64,000 bases of DNA from Xanthomonas sacchari (GTDB lineage Bacteria; Pseudomonadota; Gammaproteobacteria; Xanthomonadales; Xanthomonadaceae): the NCBI RefSeq assembly GCF_024266585.1, contig NZ_CP100647.1:1841001-1905000 (forward strand), given 5' to 3'. Made by a program: the position numbers and the translations under genes. This document shows, piece by piece, positions 56,795-64,000 of this stretch. Under the pieces are notes generated by a model, which saw nothing but the letters and a program-made list of their open reading frames with translations, was not told where the DNA came from and did no database searches. The stretch's first letter is position 1, and each line of letters opens with the position of its first letter.

Positions 56795-57640
56795 TTAGTC
56801 GTCGTTGGCGGCGGACAGGGCCCGGCCGCGCGCGGCCGCCGCGGCGATCGCAGCCGCGGTCAGCGCCTCGAAGCCGCCGTGCTGGAAGGTCTCGATCGCG
56901 GCCTGGGTGGTGCCGTTGGGCGAGGTCACCCGGCGGCGCAGTTCGCTCGGCGCCTCGCCGGACTCGGTGAGCATGCGCGCCGCGCCGAGCAGGGTCTGTA
57001 GGGTCAGGGTGCGCGCCGTGGCGGCGGGCAGGCCCTGGGCGATGCCCGCCGCTTCCATCGCCTCGGCGAGCAGGAAGACGTAGGCAGGGCCGCTGCCGGA
57101 CACCGCGGTGACCGCGTCGATCAGCGCCTCGTCCTCGACCCACACGGTGACCCCGGCGGCGGCCAGTACGCGCTCGGCGTGGGCGCGCTGGCCGGCATCG
57201 ACGCCGGCGCTGGCGAACAGGCCGGTGACGCCGGCGCCGAGCAGCGCAGGGGTGTTCGGCATCGCGCGGACCAGAGCGTGGCCGCCGCCGAGCCAGCGGT
57301 CCAGTTGCGCGGTGGTGATGCCGGCGGCGATGGACACCAGCAGCGGCCGCTGCGCCTGCGCCAGCGCGGCCAGTTCGGTGCAGACCCCGCGCAGCACCTG
57401 CGGCTTGACCGCGAACATCCACAGCGCCGCACCGTCGGCGGCCTCGGCCGCGCTGGCGACGGCGTGGACCCCGTAGTCGGCGCGCAGCGCCTCGCGCAGT
57501 GCCGCCACCGGTTCGGCGACGCGGATGCGGTGCGGATCGACGCCCTGCCGGACCATGCCGGCGATCAGGCTGCGTGCCATGTTGCCGCCGCCGATGAAGG
57601 CGATGTCGGCGGCGTGGGAGTCGGGGGAAGCGGAAGCCAT
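56795..57640 (-). CDS. proC: Pyrroline-5-carboxylate reductase
   Basis: Last step of proline synthesis. 281 residues. NAD(P)-binding DIAFIGGGNMARSLIAGMV near the start, FAVKPQVL, VRAMPNTPALLGAGVTGLF, and the C-terminal signature VSGSGPAYVFLLAEAM and RRRVTSPNGTTQAAI. ATG 57640. The in-frame opening further upstream is not used because the annotated start fits the family. The neighbouring secreted-protein gene is 131 bp upstream on the same strand. Confidence 0.97.
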   Translation of the reverse strand: MASASPDSHAADIAFIGGGNMARSLIAGMVRQGVDPHRIRVAEPVAALREALRADYGVHAVASAAEAADGAALWMFAVKPQVLRGVCTELAALAQAQRPLLVSIAAGITTAQLDRWLGGGHALVRAMPNTPALLGAGVTGLFASAGVDAGQRAHAERVLAAAGVTVWVEDEALIDAVTAVSGSGPAYVFLLAEAMEAAGIAQGLPAATARTLTLQTLLGAARMLTESGEAPSELRRRVTSPNGTTQAAIETFQHGGFEALTAAAIAAAAARGRALSAANDD

Positions 57641-57771
57641 GGCGCAACACCGTCGCGAAGAGGGAGCGTCATGGTAGCGGCTGCGCCGCGCCGCAGTGCG
57701 GCGGTGCGGCGCAACCGGATCGTGCCAGGCATGCGCGCGCCGGCCGCTGTGTGCGGACCGGCGCGGCGAAC

Positions 57772-58818
57772 TCAGTTGGACTCGGTGAAGGTGATCGACG
57801 GCGTGCTGCCGCCGGCCACCGAGCAGCTGCCCAGGTTGAGGTTGTTGGTCTCGCCGGTGCTGCCGGCATTGGCCGCGCAGGTTGGGGCGGCGGTGGAGCC
57901 GTTGGTGGCGGCCACCTTCACCGTGATCGACGAGCCGGAGTTGAAGTTGGCGCTGGAACCGCCGGCGTTGCCGACCACGTTGAACTCGGCGTCCTTCCAC
58001 ACCGTGGCCAGTTTGACCACGCTGTCCCTGGCGCTGACGCTGTAGGCGGTGCCGTTGTTGGTGAAGGTGATGGTGTCGTTGCCGTTGGCGGTGGCCGAAC
58101 CGGTCAGCTTGAGGTTGGCCAGTTGCGTGGCCGGCACGTCCGGCGCGCTGACCGCGTTGCTGTTGCGGTAGCAGTCCGAGCCGCCGCCGCTCATCCAGCC
58201 GCTCGGGCAACTGCTGCCATAGCCGATCAGCCAGTACTGCATGAACACCGCGGCCTGGCCCTGGGTCTCGTAGTCGGTGGCGTAGACGAACTGCTGCCAC
58301 ACGGTGCAGCCGGAGCGGCCGCCGCAGACGCTGGTGGTGGCGTTGTAGTTGGAGTTGATCTGCAGCGAGTACTCGTTCGGGCCGAGGATGCCGCCGCCGC
58401 CGAAGGACGCCACGCCGACGCCTTTCTCCGAGGTCACCCCGGTCACCTGGGGGAAGCTGCCCACGACCTTGCTGATCAGGCTGCTCGACCGCAGCGCGTA
58501 GTCGTAACCGTTGCCGGTGGTTTCGGTGGCGCCGAACAGGATCTTGTGCGGGATCGGGTGCACCCGGCGGGTCAGGGTCTTGCAGACGTCCGTTTGCCAC
58601 TGCGTATCGGGGAAGCTGGCATGGAAGCAGCCTTCCGCCGGCGTCGGCTGATGCGCCATGGTCTCGCGCCAGGCGGTGCGCGCCTGGACTTCCGCGGGCG
58701 ACATCATCGCTTCTTCGTTGTTCCAGGCCGGCGTCGCCGTCGGCGCGGCCATTGCCGCGGGGACGTGCAGCAGACCGATGCAGCAGGAGGCGAACAGCAA
58801 TCGGGTGGATGCTTGCAT
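57772..58818 (-). CDS. Secreted protein of unknown function
   Basis: 348 residues with a signal peptide (MQASTRLLFASCCIGLL... MAAP). Two parts are visible: a mature domain of about 190 residues with Cys pairs (VCGGRSGCTVWQ, SSCPSGWMSGGGSDC) and Gly/Asn-rich strands, and a beta-rich C-terminus (NGNDTITFTNNGTAYSVSARD, STPSITFTESN). I do not recognise the family. ATG 58818 opens the signal peptide. It sits between yggS and proC, which adjoin in other xanthomonads as far as I recall. The Asn/Ser/Thr composition is unlike neighbours. Confidence 0.85.
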   Translation of the reverse strand: MQASTRLLFASCCIGLLHVPAAMAAPTATPAWNNEEAMMSPAEVQARTAWRETMAHQPTPAEGCFHASFPDTQWQTDVCKTLTRRVHPIPHKILFGATETTGNGYDYALRSSSLISKVVGSFPQVTGVTSEKGVGVASFGGGGILGPNEYSLQINSNYNATTSVCGGRSGCTVWQQFVYATDYETQGQAAVFMQYWLIGYGSSCPSGWMSGGGSDCYRNSNAVSAPDVPATQLANLKLTGSATANGNDTITFTNNGTAYSVSARDSVVKLATVWKDAEFNVVGNAGGSSANFNSGSSITVKVAATNGSTAAPTCAANAGSTGETNNLNLGSCSVAGGSTPSITFTESN

Positions 58819-58923
58819 CTGTGACCTCGTTGGAGCCGAGCACATTCGGCGATGGACCTGCGGATGAGCCGCGGTCGTCGCAATGGAAGCCGAAGCGCGC
58901 ACATCTGAAACGTGACTGAATTA

Positions 58924-58938
58924 ACGGTTTTTAACCGT
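58924..58938. promoter_or_regulatory. Inverted repeat upstream of the secreted-protein gene
   Basis: ACGGTT-TTT-AACCGT, a perfect 6-bp inverted repeat in the AT-rich 331-bp gap 58819-59149, about 106 bp before the gene start. An AACCGTTTTTGA half-repeat also occurs near 59039. No known regulator is matched; the rest of the gap shows nothing else. Confidence 0.35.
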
Positions 58939-59149
58939 GTCGCATGGTTCAGCAAGCAGTGTCGGAGCGAACCTTTCATTCATCCCGAAACCCTATTTTT
59001 TTCAACGGGATGGGCTACGACAGAATTCCGATGTTAGTGAACCGTTTTTGAAGCGTTCGTAGACAAGTCACCACCCTGTCACCGGTGTTGCGGTAATGCG
59101 GCGCGACAGCAGTGGATCCAGCCAGGAACGCGCTGATCCAGGAGCCTGC

Positions 59150-59836
59150 TCATCCAGGAGCGCGCGGCGCGCGCGCGCCGAACAGCGCGGTGCCCACCCG
59201 CACCATGGTGGCGCCGGCGGCGATGGCGTCGGCGAAGTCGCCGCTCATGCCCATCGACAGGGTGTCGGCCTGCGGATGCGCGGCGCGCAGCCGCTCGAAC
59301 AGCGCACGCATGCGCGCGAACGCGTCGCGGCGGCGCTCGGCCTCGGGCCAGGGCGCGGGAATGGCCATCAGCCCGCGCAGGGCCAGCGCCGGGTGCGCGG
59401 CGATGGCGTCGGCCAGGGCGTCGATCGCCTCGGGTGTGCAGCCATGCTTGCTGGCCTCATCGTCGATATTGACCTGGATCAACACGTTCAGCGGCGCCTG
59501 CGCGCCCGCGCGGCCCTTGGCCAGGGCGGCGACCAGTTTGGGCCGGTCCACGGTCTGCACCCAGTCGAACAGCGTCGCCGCCAGTTCGGCCTTGTTCGAT
59601 TGCAGGTGGCCGATCAGATGCCATTCCAGTCCGGCATCGGCCAGCGCGGCGATCTTGGCGGCCGCTTCCTGCACGTAGTTCTCGCCGAAGGCGCGTTGCC
59701 CCTGTGCGGCCAGCGCCGCCACGGCTTCAGCCGGCTGGGTCTTGGACACCGCCAGCAACTGCGCGCGCGGCCGCCCTGCGGCGTCGGCGGCGCGGTCCAT
59801 GTCCAGGCGAATCTGTTGCAGCGCTGAGAGGGTCAC
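59150..59836 (-). CDS. yggS: YggS family PLP-homeostasis protein
   Basis: 228-residue soluble PLP-binding protein involved in vitamin B6 homeostasis. The PLP lysine lies in LLAVSKTQPAEAV; other motifs are FGENYVQEAAAKI, WHLIGHLQSNKA, LIQVNIDDEASKHG and LSMGMSGDFADAI. GTG start at 59836. Divergent from pilT, the usual arrangement. Its 3' side is followed by the inserted secreted-protein gene region rather than directly by proC. Confidence 0.96.
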   Translation of the reverse strand: MTLSALQQIRLDMDRAADAAGRPRAQLLAVSKTQPAEAVAALAAQGQRAFGENYVQEAAAKIAALADAGLEWHLIGHLQSNKAELAATLFDWVQTVDRPKLVAALAKGRAGAQAPLNVLIQVNIDDEASKHGCTPEAIDALADAIAAHPALALRGLMAIPAPWPEAERRRDAFARMRALFERLRAAHPQADTLSMGMSGDFADAIAAGATMVRVGTALFGARAPRAPG

Positions 59837-59865
59837 GGGCGGCGTTCCGGCAAAGGGAAGGGCGC

Positions 59866-59871
59866 TATACT
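59866..59871 (+). promoter_or_regulatory. Candidate -10 box for pilT
   Basis: TATACT on the plus strand, 51 bp before the pilT ATG, in the yggS-pilT divergent gap. No convincing -35 is seen 16-18 bp upstream. Confidence 0.35.
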
Positions 59872-59922
59872 GCCGGCCGGGGAATCATCCTTCCAGTCGC
59901 AGCCCAAGGGGAAAAGCAGCGT

Positions 59923-60960
59923 ATGGATATCGCTGAACTATTGGCGTTCTCGGTCAAGAACAAGGCGTCCGACCTGCATCTGTCCGCGGGCCTGCCGCCG
60001 ATGATCCGGGTCGATGGCGACGTCCGCCGCATCAACATCCCGGCGCTGGACCACAAGCAGGTGCATGCGCTTGTCTACGACATCATGTCGGACAAGCAGC
60101 GCCGCGACTACGAGGAATTCCTCGAGGTCGACTTCTCCTTCGAGATTCCCAGCCTGGCGCGCTTCCGCGTCAACGCGTTCAACCAGAACCGCGGCGCCGG
60201 CGCGGTGTTCCGCACCATTCCCTCGGAAGTGCTGACCCTGGAGGACCTGGGCTGCCCGCCGATCTTCCGCCAGCTGATCGATCAGCCGCAGGGCCTGATC
60301 CTGGTCACCGGGCCGACCGGCTCGGGCAAGTCGACCACGCTGGCCGGCATGATCGACTACATCAACAAGAACGAATACGGCCACATCCTCACCGTCGAGG
60401 ATCCGATCGAATTCGTGCACACCTCGCAGAAGTGCCTGATCAACCAGCGCGAGGTGCACCGCGACACCCACGGCTTCAACGAGGCGCTGCGTTCGGCGCT
60501 GCGCGAAGACCCGGACATCATCCTGGTCGGCGAGTTGCGCGACCTGGAGACGATCCGCCTGGCGCTGACCGCGGCGGAAACCGGCCACCTGGTGTTCGGC
60601 ACCCTGCACACCAGCTCGGCGGCCAAGACCATCGACCGCATCATCGACGTGTTCCCCGCCGGCGAGAAGCCGATGGTGCGTTCGATGCTGTCCGAGTCGC
60701 TGCGCGCGGTGATCTCGCAGGCATTGCTGAAGAAGGTCGGTGGCGGCCGCACCGCGGCCTGGGAGATCATGGTCGGCACCCCTGCGATCCGCAACCTGAT
60801 CCGCGAGGACAAGGTCGCGCAGATGTACTCGGCGATCCAGACCGGCCAGCAGTACGGCATGCAGACCCTGGACCAGCACCTGCAGGACCTGGTCAAGCGC
60901 AGCCTGATCACCCGCAACCAGGCCCGCGAGTACGCTAAGGACAAGCGGTTGTTCGAGTGA
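59923..60960 (+). CDS. pilT: Type IV pilus retraction ATPase PilT
   Basis: Hexameric ATPase that retracts type IV pili and drives twitching. 345 residues. Walker A LVTGPTGSGKSTTLAGM, Asp box TVEDPIEFVH, Walker B EDPDIILVGELRD, His box TGHLVFGTLHT, and the C-terminal AIRNLIRE motif characteristic of PilT are present. ATG 59923 with AAGGGG upstream. pilU follows after a 127-bp repeat-bearing gap. Confidence 0.98.
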   Translation: MDIAELLAFSVKNKASDLHLSAGLPPMIRVDGDVRRINIPALDHKQVHALVYDIMSDKQRRDYEEFLEVDFSFEIPSLARFRVNAFNQNRGAGAVFRTIPSEVLTLEDLGCPPIFRQLIDQPQGLILVTGPTGSGKSTTLAGMIDYINKNEYGHILTVEDPIEFVHTSQKCLINQREVHRDTHGFNEALRSALREDPDIILVGELRDLETIRLALTAAETGHLVFGTLHTSSAAKTIDRIIDVFPAGEKPMVRSMLSESLRAVISQALLKKVGGGRTAAWEIMVGTPAIRNLIREDKVAQMYSAIQTGQQYGMQTLDQHLQDLVKRSLITRNQAREYAKDKRLFE

Positions 60961-60962
60961 GG

Positions 60963-61070
60963 CCGGGAATCGGGAGTAGGGAATCGGGAATGGGAACAGC
61001 AACCGCACTCTCCTTTCCGCTTCCGGATGCCCGCTGCTGCGATTCCCGATTCTCCATTCCCGATTCTCAG
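60963..61070. repeat. Inverted pair of GGGAATCGGGA-type repeats between pilT and pilU
   Basis: 60963-60997 reads GGGAATCGGGAGTAGGGAAT-type; 61041-61070 is the complement form (GATTCCCGATTCTCCATTCC). They can pair into a long stem and lie inside an operon, which makes them candidates for a processing or attenuation site. Same family as 6645-6794. Confidence 0.85.
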
Positions 61071-61087
61071 CTCCGAAGGAGCCGGCC

Positions 61088-62218
61088 ATGAGCACCATCG
61101 ACTTCACCTCCTTCCTGAAACTGATGGCGCACCAGAAGGCTTCGGACCTGTTCATCACCTCGGGCATGCCGCCGGCGATGAAGGTGCATGGCAAGATCAC
61201 CCCGATCACGCAGACGCCGCTGACCCCGCAGCAGAGCCGCGACCTGGTGCTGAACGTGATGACGCCGGCGCAGCGCGAGGAGTTCGAGAAGACCCACGAG
61301 TGCAATTTCGCCATCGGCGTGTCCGGGGTCGGGCGCTTCCGCGTCAGTTGCTTCTACCAGCGCAACCAGGTCGGCATGGTGCTGCGCCGGATCGAGACGC
61401 GCATTCCCAGCGTGGACGAGCTGAACCTGCCGCCGGTGATCAAGACCCTGGCGATGACCAAGCGCGGCATCATCATCTTCGTCGGCGCCACCGGCACCGG
61501 CAAGTCGACCTCGCTGGCGGCGATGATCGGCTACCGCAACCAGAACTCCACCGGCCACATCATCACCATCGAGGACCCGATCGAGTTCGTGCACAAGCAC
61601 GAGGGCTGCATCATCACCCAGCGCGAGGTCGGCATCGACACCGACAGCTGGGAGAACGCGCTGAAGAACACCCTGCGCCAGGCGCCGGACGTGATCATGA
61701 TCGGCGAGGTGCGCACCCGCGAAGGCATGGACCACGCCATCTCCTTCGCCGAGACCGGCCACCTGGTGCTGTGTACCCTGCACGCCAACAACGCCAACCA
61801 GGCGATGGACCGCGTCATCAACTTCTTCCCCGAAGACCGCCGCAGCCAGTTGCTGATGGACCTGTCGCTGAACCTGCGCGGGGTGGTCGCGCAGCAGCTG
61901 ATCCCGACCCCGGACGGCAAGGGCCGCCGCGTGGCCATGGAGATCATGCTCGGCACCCCGCTGGTGCAGGACTACATCCGCGAGGGCGAGATCCACAAGC
62001 TCAAGGACGTGATGAAGGAGTCCACCAACCTGGGCATGAAGACCTTCGATCAGAGCCTGTTCGAGCTGTACCAGGCCGGTGAGATCAGCTACGAGGATGC
62101 GCTGCGCCACGCCGATTCGCAGAACGAGGTGCGCCTGCGCATCAAGCTGGCCCAGGGCGGCGACGCGCGCACCCTGGCGCAGGGCCTGGACGGGGTCGAG
62201 ATCGCCGAAGTGCGCTGA
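61088..62218 (+). CDS. pilU: Type IV pilus ATPase PilU
   Basis: Accessory retraction ATPase. 376 residues. Walker A FVGATGTGKSTSLAAMIG, Asp box TIEDPIEFVHKHEG, Walker B APDVIMIGEVRT, His box TGHLVLCTLHANNANQ. Distinguished from PilT by the acidic, longer C-terminus and by the replaced AIRNLIRE. GAAGGAG lies 6-9 nt before ATG 61088. Downstream gene starts 155 bp further on. Confidence 0.97.
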   Translation: MSTIDFTSFLKLMAHQKASDLFITSGMPPAMKVHGKITPITQTPLTPQQSRDLVLNVMTPAQREEFEKTHECNFAIGVSGVGRFRVSCFYQRNQVGMVLRRIETRIPSVDELNLPPVIKTLAMTKRGIIIFVGATGTGKSTSLAAMIGYRNQNSTGHIITIEDPIEFVHKHEGCIITQREVGIDTDSWENALKNTLRQAPDVIMIGEVRTREGMDHAISFAETGHLVLCTLHANNANQAMDRVINFFPEDRRSQLLMDLSLNLRGVVAQQLIPTPDGKGRRVAMEIMLGTPLVQDYIREGEIHKLKDVMKESTNLGMKTFDQSLFELYQAGEISYEDALRHADSQNEVRLRIKLAQGGDARTLAQGLDGVEIAEVR

Positions 62219-62373
62219 GCCGGGCCGGCAGGCGAACGCGGGCCGGGCGCAGGCGCGACGACGCGGACGCAGGGTCGCAGCGGTTGTTTCCGGTTCGTCC
62301 ACAGGGGGTATTTTCAGTCAACTGTCCGCCGGCGTTCATCGCGGACTGTGCAGCCGAAGAGAGGAGAGCCGCC

Positions 62374-63669
62374 ATGAACGACGTGCCTGAGGTGCTTTGG
62401 TCGATACAGCCGCATGCCGGCTACTACATCAACTCGGTGGCGGTGTCCGACGACGGCAATGTCATCGTCGCCGGCACCTTCTATCACCATTACGGCGACG
62501 CCTCGCAGGTTCCCGGGCTGGACGCGGTGCCGGTGGCGCAACGCAAGATCTTCGAACGCGTCGCGCCTGCGGCCACCCGCACCGACGTGTGCGACGACGA
62601 GGAAGGGCACTACGGCACCTACGCCTGGGATCGGACCGGCAAGCGGCTGCTGACGAAGGAATTCGACGGCTGGCAGGGCGTGTACTGGGTCGATGTGGCG
62701 GCCGATGGCGGCACCGTGGCCAGCTGTGGCTGGAAGAGCCAGGGTCCGGACACGGGCTTCATCGGCGCCTGGGCGGTGCCGGGCGGCGAGGAGCTGCTGT
62801 CCTTCTCGCTGCCTTCCGCCCGCGGCAACATGGTCGCGCTGGATGCGCACGGGCGGACCTTGCTGGCCGGCGCCGACCAGGGCTATCTGTTCTACCGCGA
62901 CGGCGACGCGGCCTTCGGCGCCGAGCCCGCTCGCATCGCGCTGGGCACTGGCGGCGACAGCAACGGCGACAGCGTCGTCGCCACCGGCATCGCCGACGAC
63001 GGCGCCATCGGACTGGTGGCCAGCTATCTGGGCGAGATCATCCTGTTCTCGATCGCATCGGGACAACCGGTGGTGCTGACGCGCTGGCAGTCGCCCAAGG
63101 ACGTCCACCTCCACATCGCGGTCCTGTCCGGCGATGGGCGCCGCGCCTATGCCGGCGGCAGCAACGGCACGCTGTACGCCTTCGACGTGGCCACGTTCCC
63201 GGACACGCGCGCGCCGGTCTGGACCGCGACGATCCCCGAGGGGGCGACGACCCTCTACGGGCTGGCCTGCGATCGTTCCGGCGACACGGTCGCGGTCGCC
63301 GGCAACCTGCCGCACGCCAAGTCCGGGCAAGGCGGCGTCGTCGCCGTGTTCGCCGACACCGGCGCCGAGCCGCGGCTTCAGTGGACGTCCTACAGCGCGC
63401 ATTCGCCCAACTTCCTGGCATTCGATCCCGGCGGACGCTGGTTGGGGGTGGCCGATGGGTATCCCGACGGGGCGCCTGGCGGTTTCACCGTCTGGAGCGC
63501 CAGCGACAGCACGCCGCGCTGGACCTGGGCCGCGGGCAACATGAGCTGGGCGATCGGTTTCTGCGGCGATGCGTCGGTGGTGGTGGGCGGCAGCGACGAC
63601 AGTTCGGTCACGGCCTTCGCCGGCCCCGGTTCGGCCCTCGCCCGGGGGCGCACGGAGGCGGATGGATGA
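62374..63669 (+). CDS. Soluble beta-propeller (WD40/quinoprotein-like) protein of unknown function
   Basis: 431 residues. Repeating blades about 50 residues apart, each with a hydrophobic strand then G(D/R)-rich turn: INSVAVSDDGNVIVAGTFY, VYWVDVAADGGTVASCGW, MVALDAHGRTLLAGADQGYL, IAVLSGDGRRAYAGGSNGT, LYGLACDRSGDTVAVAGN, FLAFDPGGRWLGVADGY. No signal peptide, so predicted cytosolic. GAGGAGA 6 nt before ATG 62374. Its TGA overlaps the ATG of the MASE1 gene, so they are coupled and probably functionally linked. Confidence 0.8.
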   Translation: MNDVPEVLWSIQPHAGYYINSVAVSDDGNVIVAGTFYHHYGDASQVPGLDAVPVAQRKIFERVAPAATRTDVCDDEEGHYGTYAWDRTGKRLLTKEFDGWQGVYWVDVAADGGTVASCGWKSQGPDTGFIGAWAVPGGEELLSFSLPSARGNMVALDAHGRTLLAGADQGYLFYRDGDAAFGAEPARIALGTGGDSNGDSVVATGIADDGAIGLVASYLGEIILFSIASGQPVVLTRWQSPKDVHLHIAVLSGDGRRAYAGGSNGTLYAFDVATFPDTRAPVWTATIPEGATTLYGLACDRSGDTVAVAGNLPHAKSGQGGVVAVFADTGAEPRLQWTSYSAHSPNFLAFDPGGRWLGVADGYPDGAPGGFTVWSASDSTPRWTWAAGNMSWAIGFCGDASVVVGGSDDSSVTAFAGPGSALARGRTEADG

Positions 63670-64000
63670 CAGGCGGGGACGTCGCGACGCCGTCCCTTCC
63701 ACCCGCGGCGCCGCGCCGTTCCGGCGCGCTGCTGCTGCTGTCGGCGGTGCTGGTGGCGCTGTGGCTGGCGGTCTTCGAGTTGGCGCGGGTCCTGGACTAT
63801 CAGCCGCATGCGAGCCTGTGGTTCCCGCCGGTGGCGGTGACGCTGGCCACGTTCATGGTGCTGGGCCGGCGCGGCGCGCCGGCGATCGCCGTCGCCTGCG
63901 TGCTGGCCACGCTGCTCAGCTTCTATCGCACGACGTCCTCCCCTGCGATCCCCGGCCGTGCGGTCATGGCGTACGCGCTGCTGTTCACCGCGCAGCAGTT
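63666..64000 (+). CDS. MASE1-domain membrane sensor, N-terminal part (truncated by window edge)
   Basis: The first 111 codons show an Arg/Pro-rich start then helices of a MASE1-type sensor: ALLLLSAVLVALWLAVFEL, then SLWFPPVAVTLATFMVLGRRG and AIAVACVLATLLSFYRTTSS, with the conserved WFPP. MASE1 usually precedes GGDEF or histidine-kinase outputs; the output lies beyond the window. ATG 63666 overlaps the previous stop (ATGA). Confidence 0.82.
   Translation, partial: MTGGDVATPSLPPAAPRRSGALLLLSAVLVALWLAVFELARVLDYQPHASLWFPPVAVTLATFMVLGRRGAPAIAVACVLATLLSFYRTTSSPAIPGRAVMAYALLFTAQQ

Overview
The window is a stretch of ordinary chromosome from a high-GC gammaproteobacterium of the family Xanthomonadaceae, most likely Xanthomonas. 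This rests on gene content (PilT/PilU beside YggS and ProC, double-propeller hybrid kinases, a large TonB-dependent receptor), on three families of short intergenic repeats that I associate with xanthomonads, and on the gene order. No tRNA, rRNA, CRISPR array, integrase or intact transposon is visible. The species is not determined.

Layout. 1-2.95 kb: a TonB-dependent receptor cut by the window edge, with a CRP/Clp-type half-site pair upstream, and an unassigned exported protein. 3-11.2 kb: hslO, mtgA, a triple tandem repeat, a DPM1-like glycosyltransferase overlapping a CBS-pair protein, an AsmA-like protein, a hemolysin III family protein and prfC. 11.3-13.98 kb: a GntR(YtrA)-ABC ATPase-membrane protein operon whose operator abuts the first codon. 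14-18.5 kb: an M23 peptidase, then a SAM-I riboswitch driving metX-metB-hom by end-overlapping coupling. 18.7-25.3 kb: a GH18 chitinase preceded by two NagR-like boxes, an exported alpha/beta hydrolase and a propeller-GGDEF cyclase. 25.4-29 kb: sdaA, a small glutaredoxin-like protein and a yceI-cytochrome b561-yceI operon. 29.3-36.5 kb: two paralogous hybrid histidine kinases in tandem. 36.7-41.8 kb: a DHA2-type exporter, WGR protein-hemE, and a GlxA-type regulator divergent from an isochorismatase-cupin pair. 42-48 kb: a complete RND tripartite efflux operon. 48-53.4 kb: an HSL-type esterase divergent from an AraC regulator, aroK-aroB, pdxH and a BtuF-like protein. 53.5-55.4 kb: an MFS exporter divergent from soxR across a SoxR box. 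55.4-56.2 kb: a tandemly duplicated non-coding unit carrying two decayed LuxR-type HTH fragments between inverted repeats. 56.2-62.2 kb: DUF4426 lipoprotein, proC, an unassigned secreted protein, yggS, pilT and pilU. 62.4-64 kb: a soluble propeller protein coupled to a MASE1 membrane sensor that runs off the edge.

How they work together. The best self-contained circuits are: SAM sensing controlling methionine synthesis from homoserine through an ACT-less homoserine dehydrogenase; a leaderless, autorepressed GntR-ABC operon; GlcNAc/chitin-type operators on a secreted chitinase; SoxR controlling a drug/redox exporter; and three periplasmic double-propeller sensors within 14 kb that share a sensor plan but have two different outputs (c-di-GMP synthesis or phosphorelay). 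Starts were chosen from shadow-free reading, Shine-Dalgarno matches, signal peptides and stop/start overlaps; several remain arguable and are flagged.
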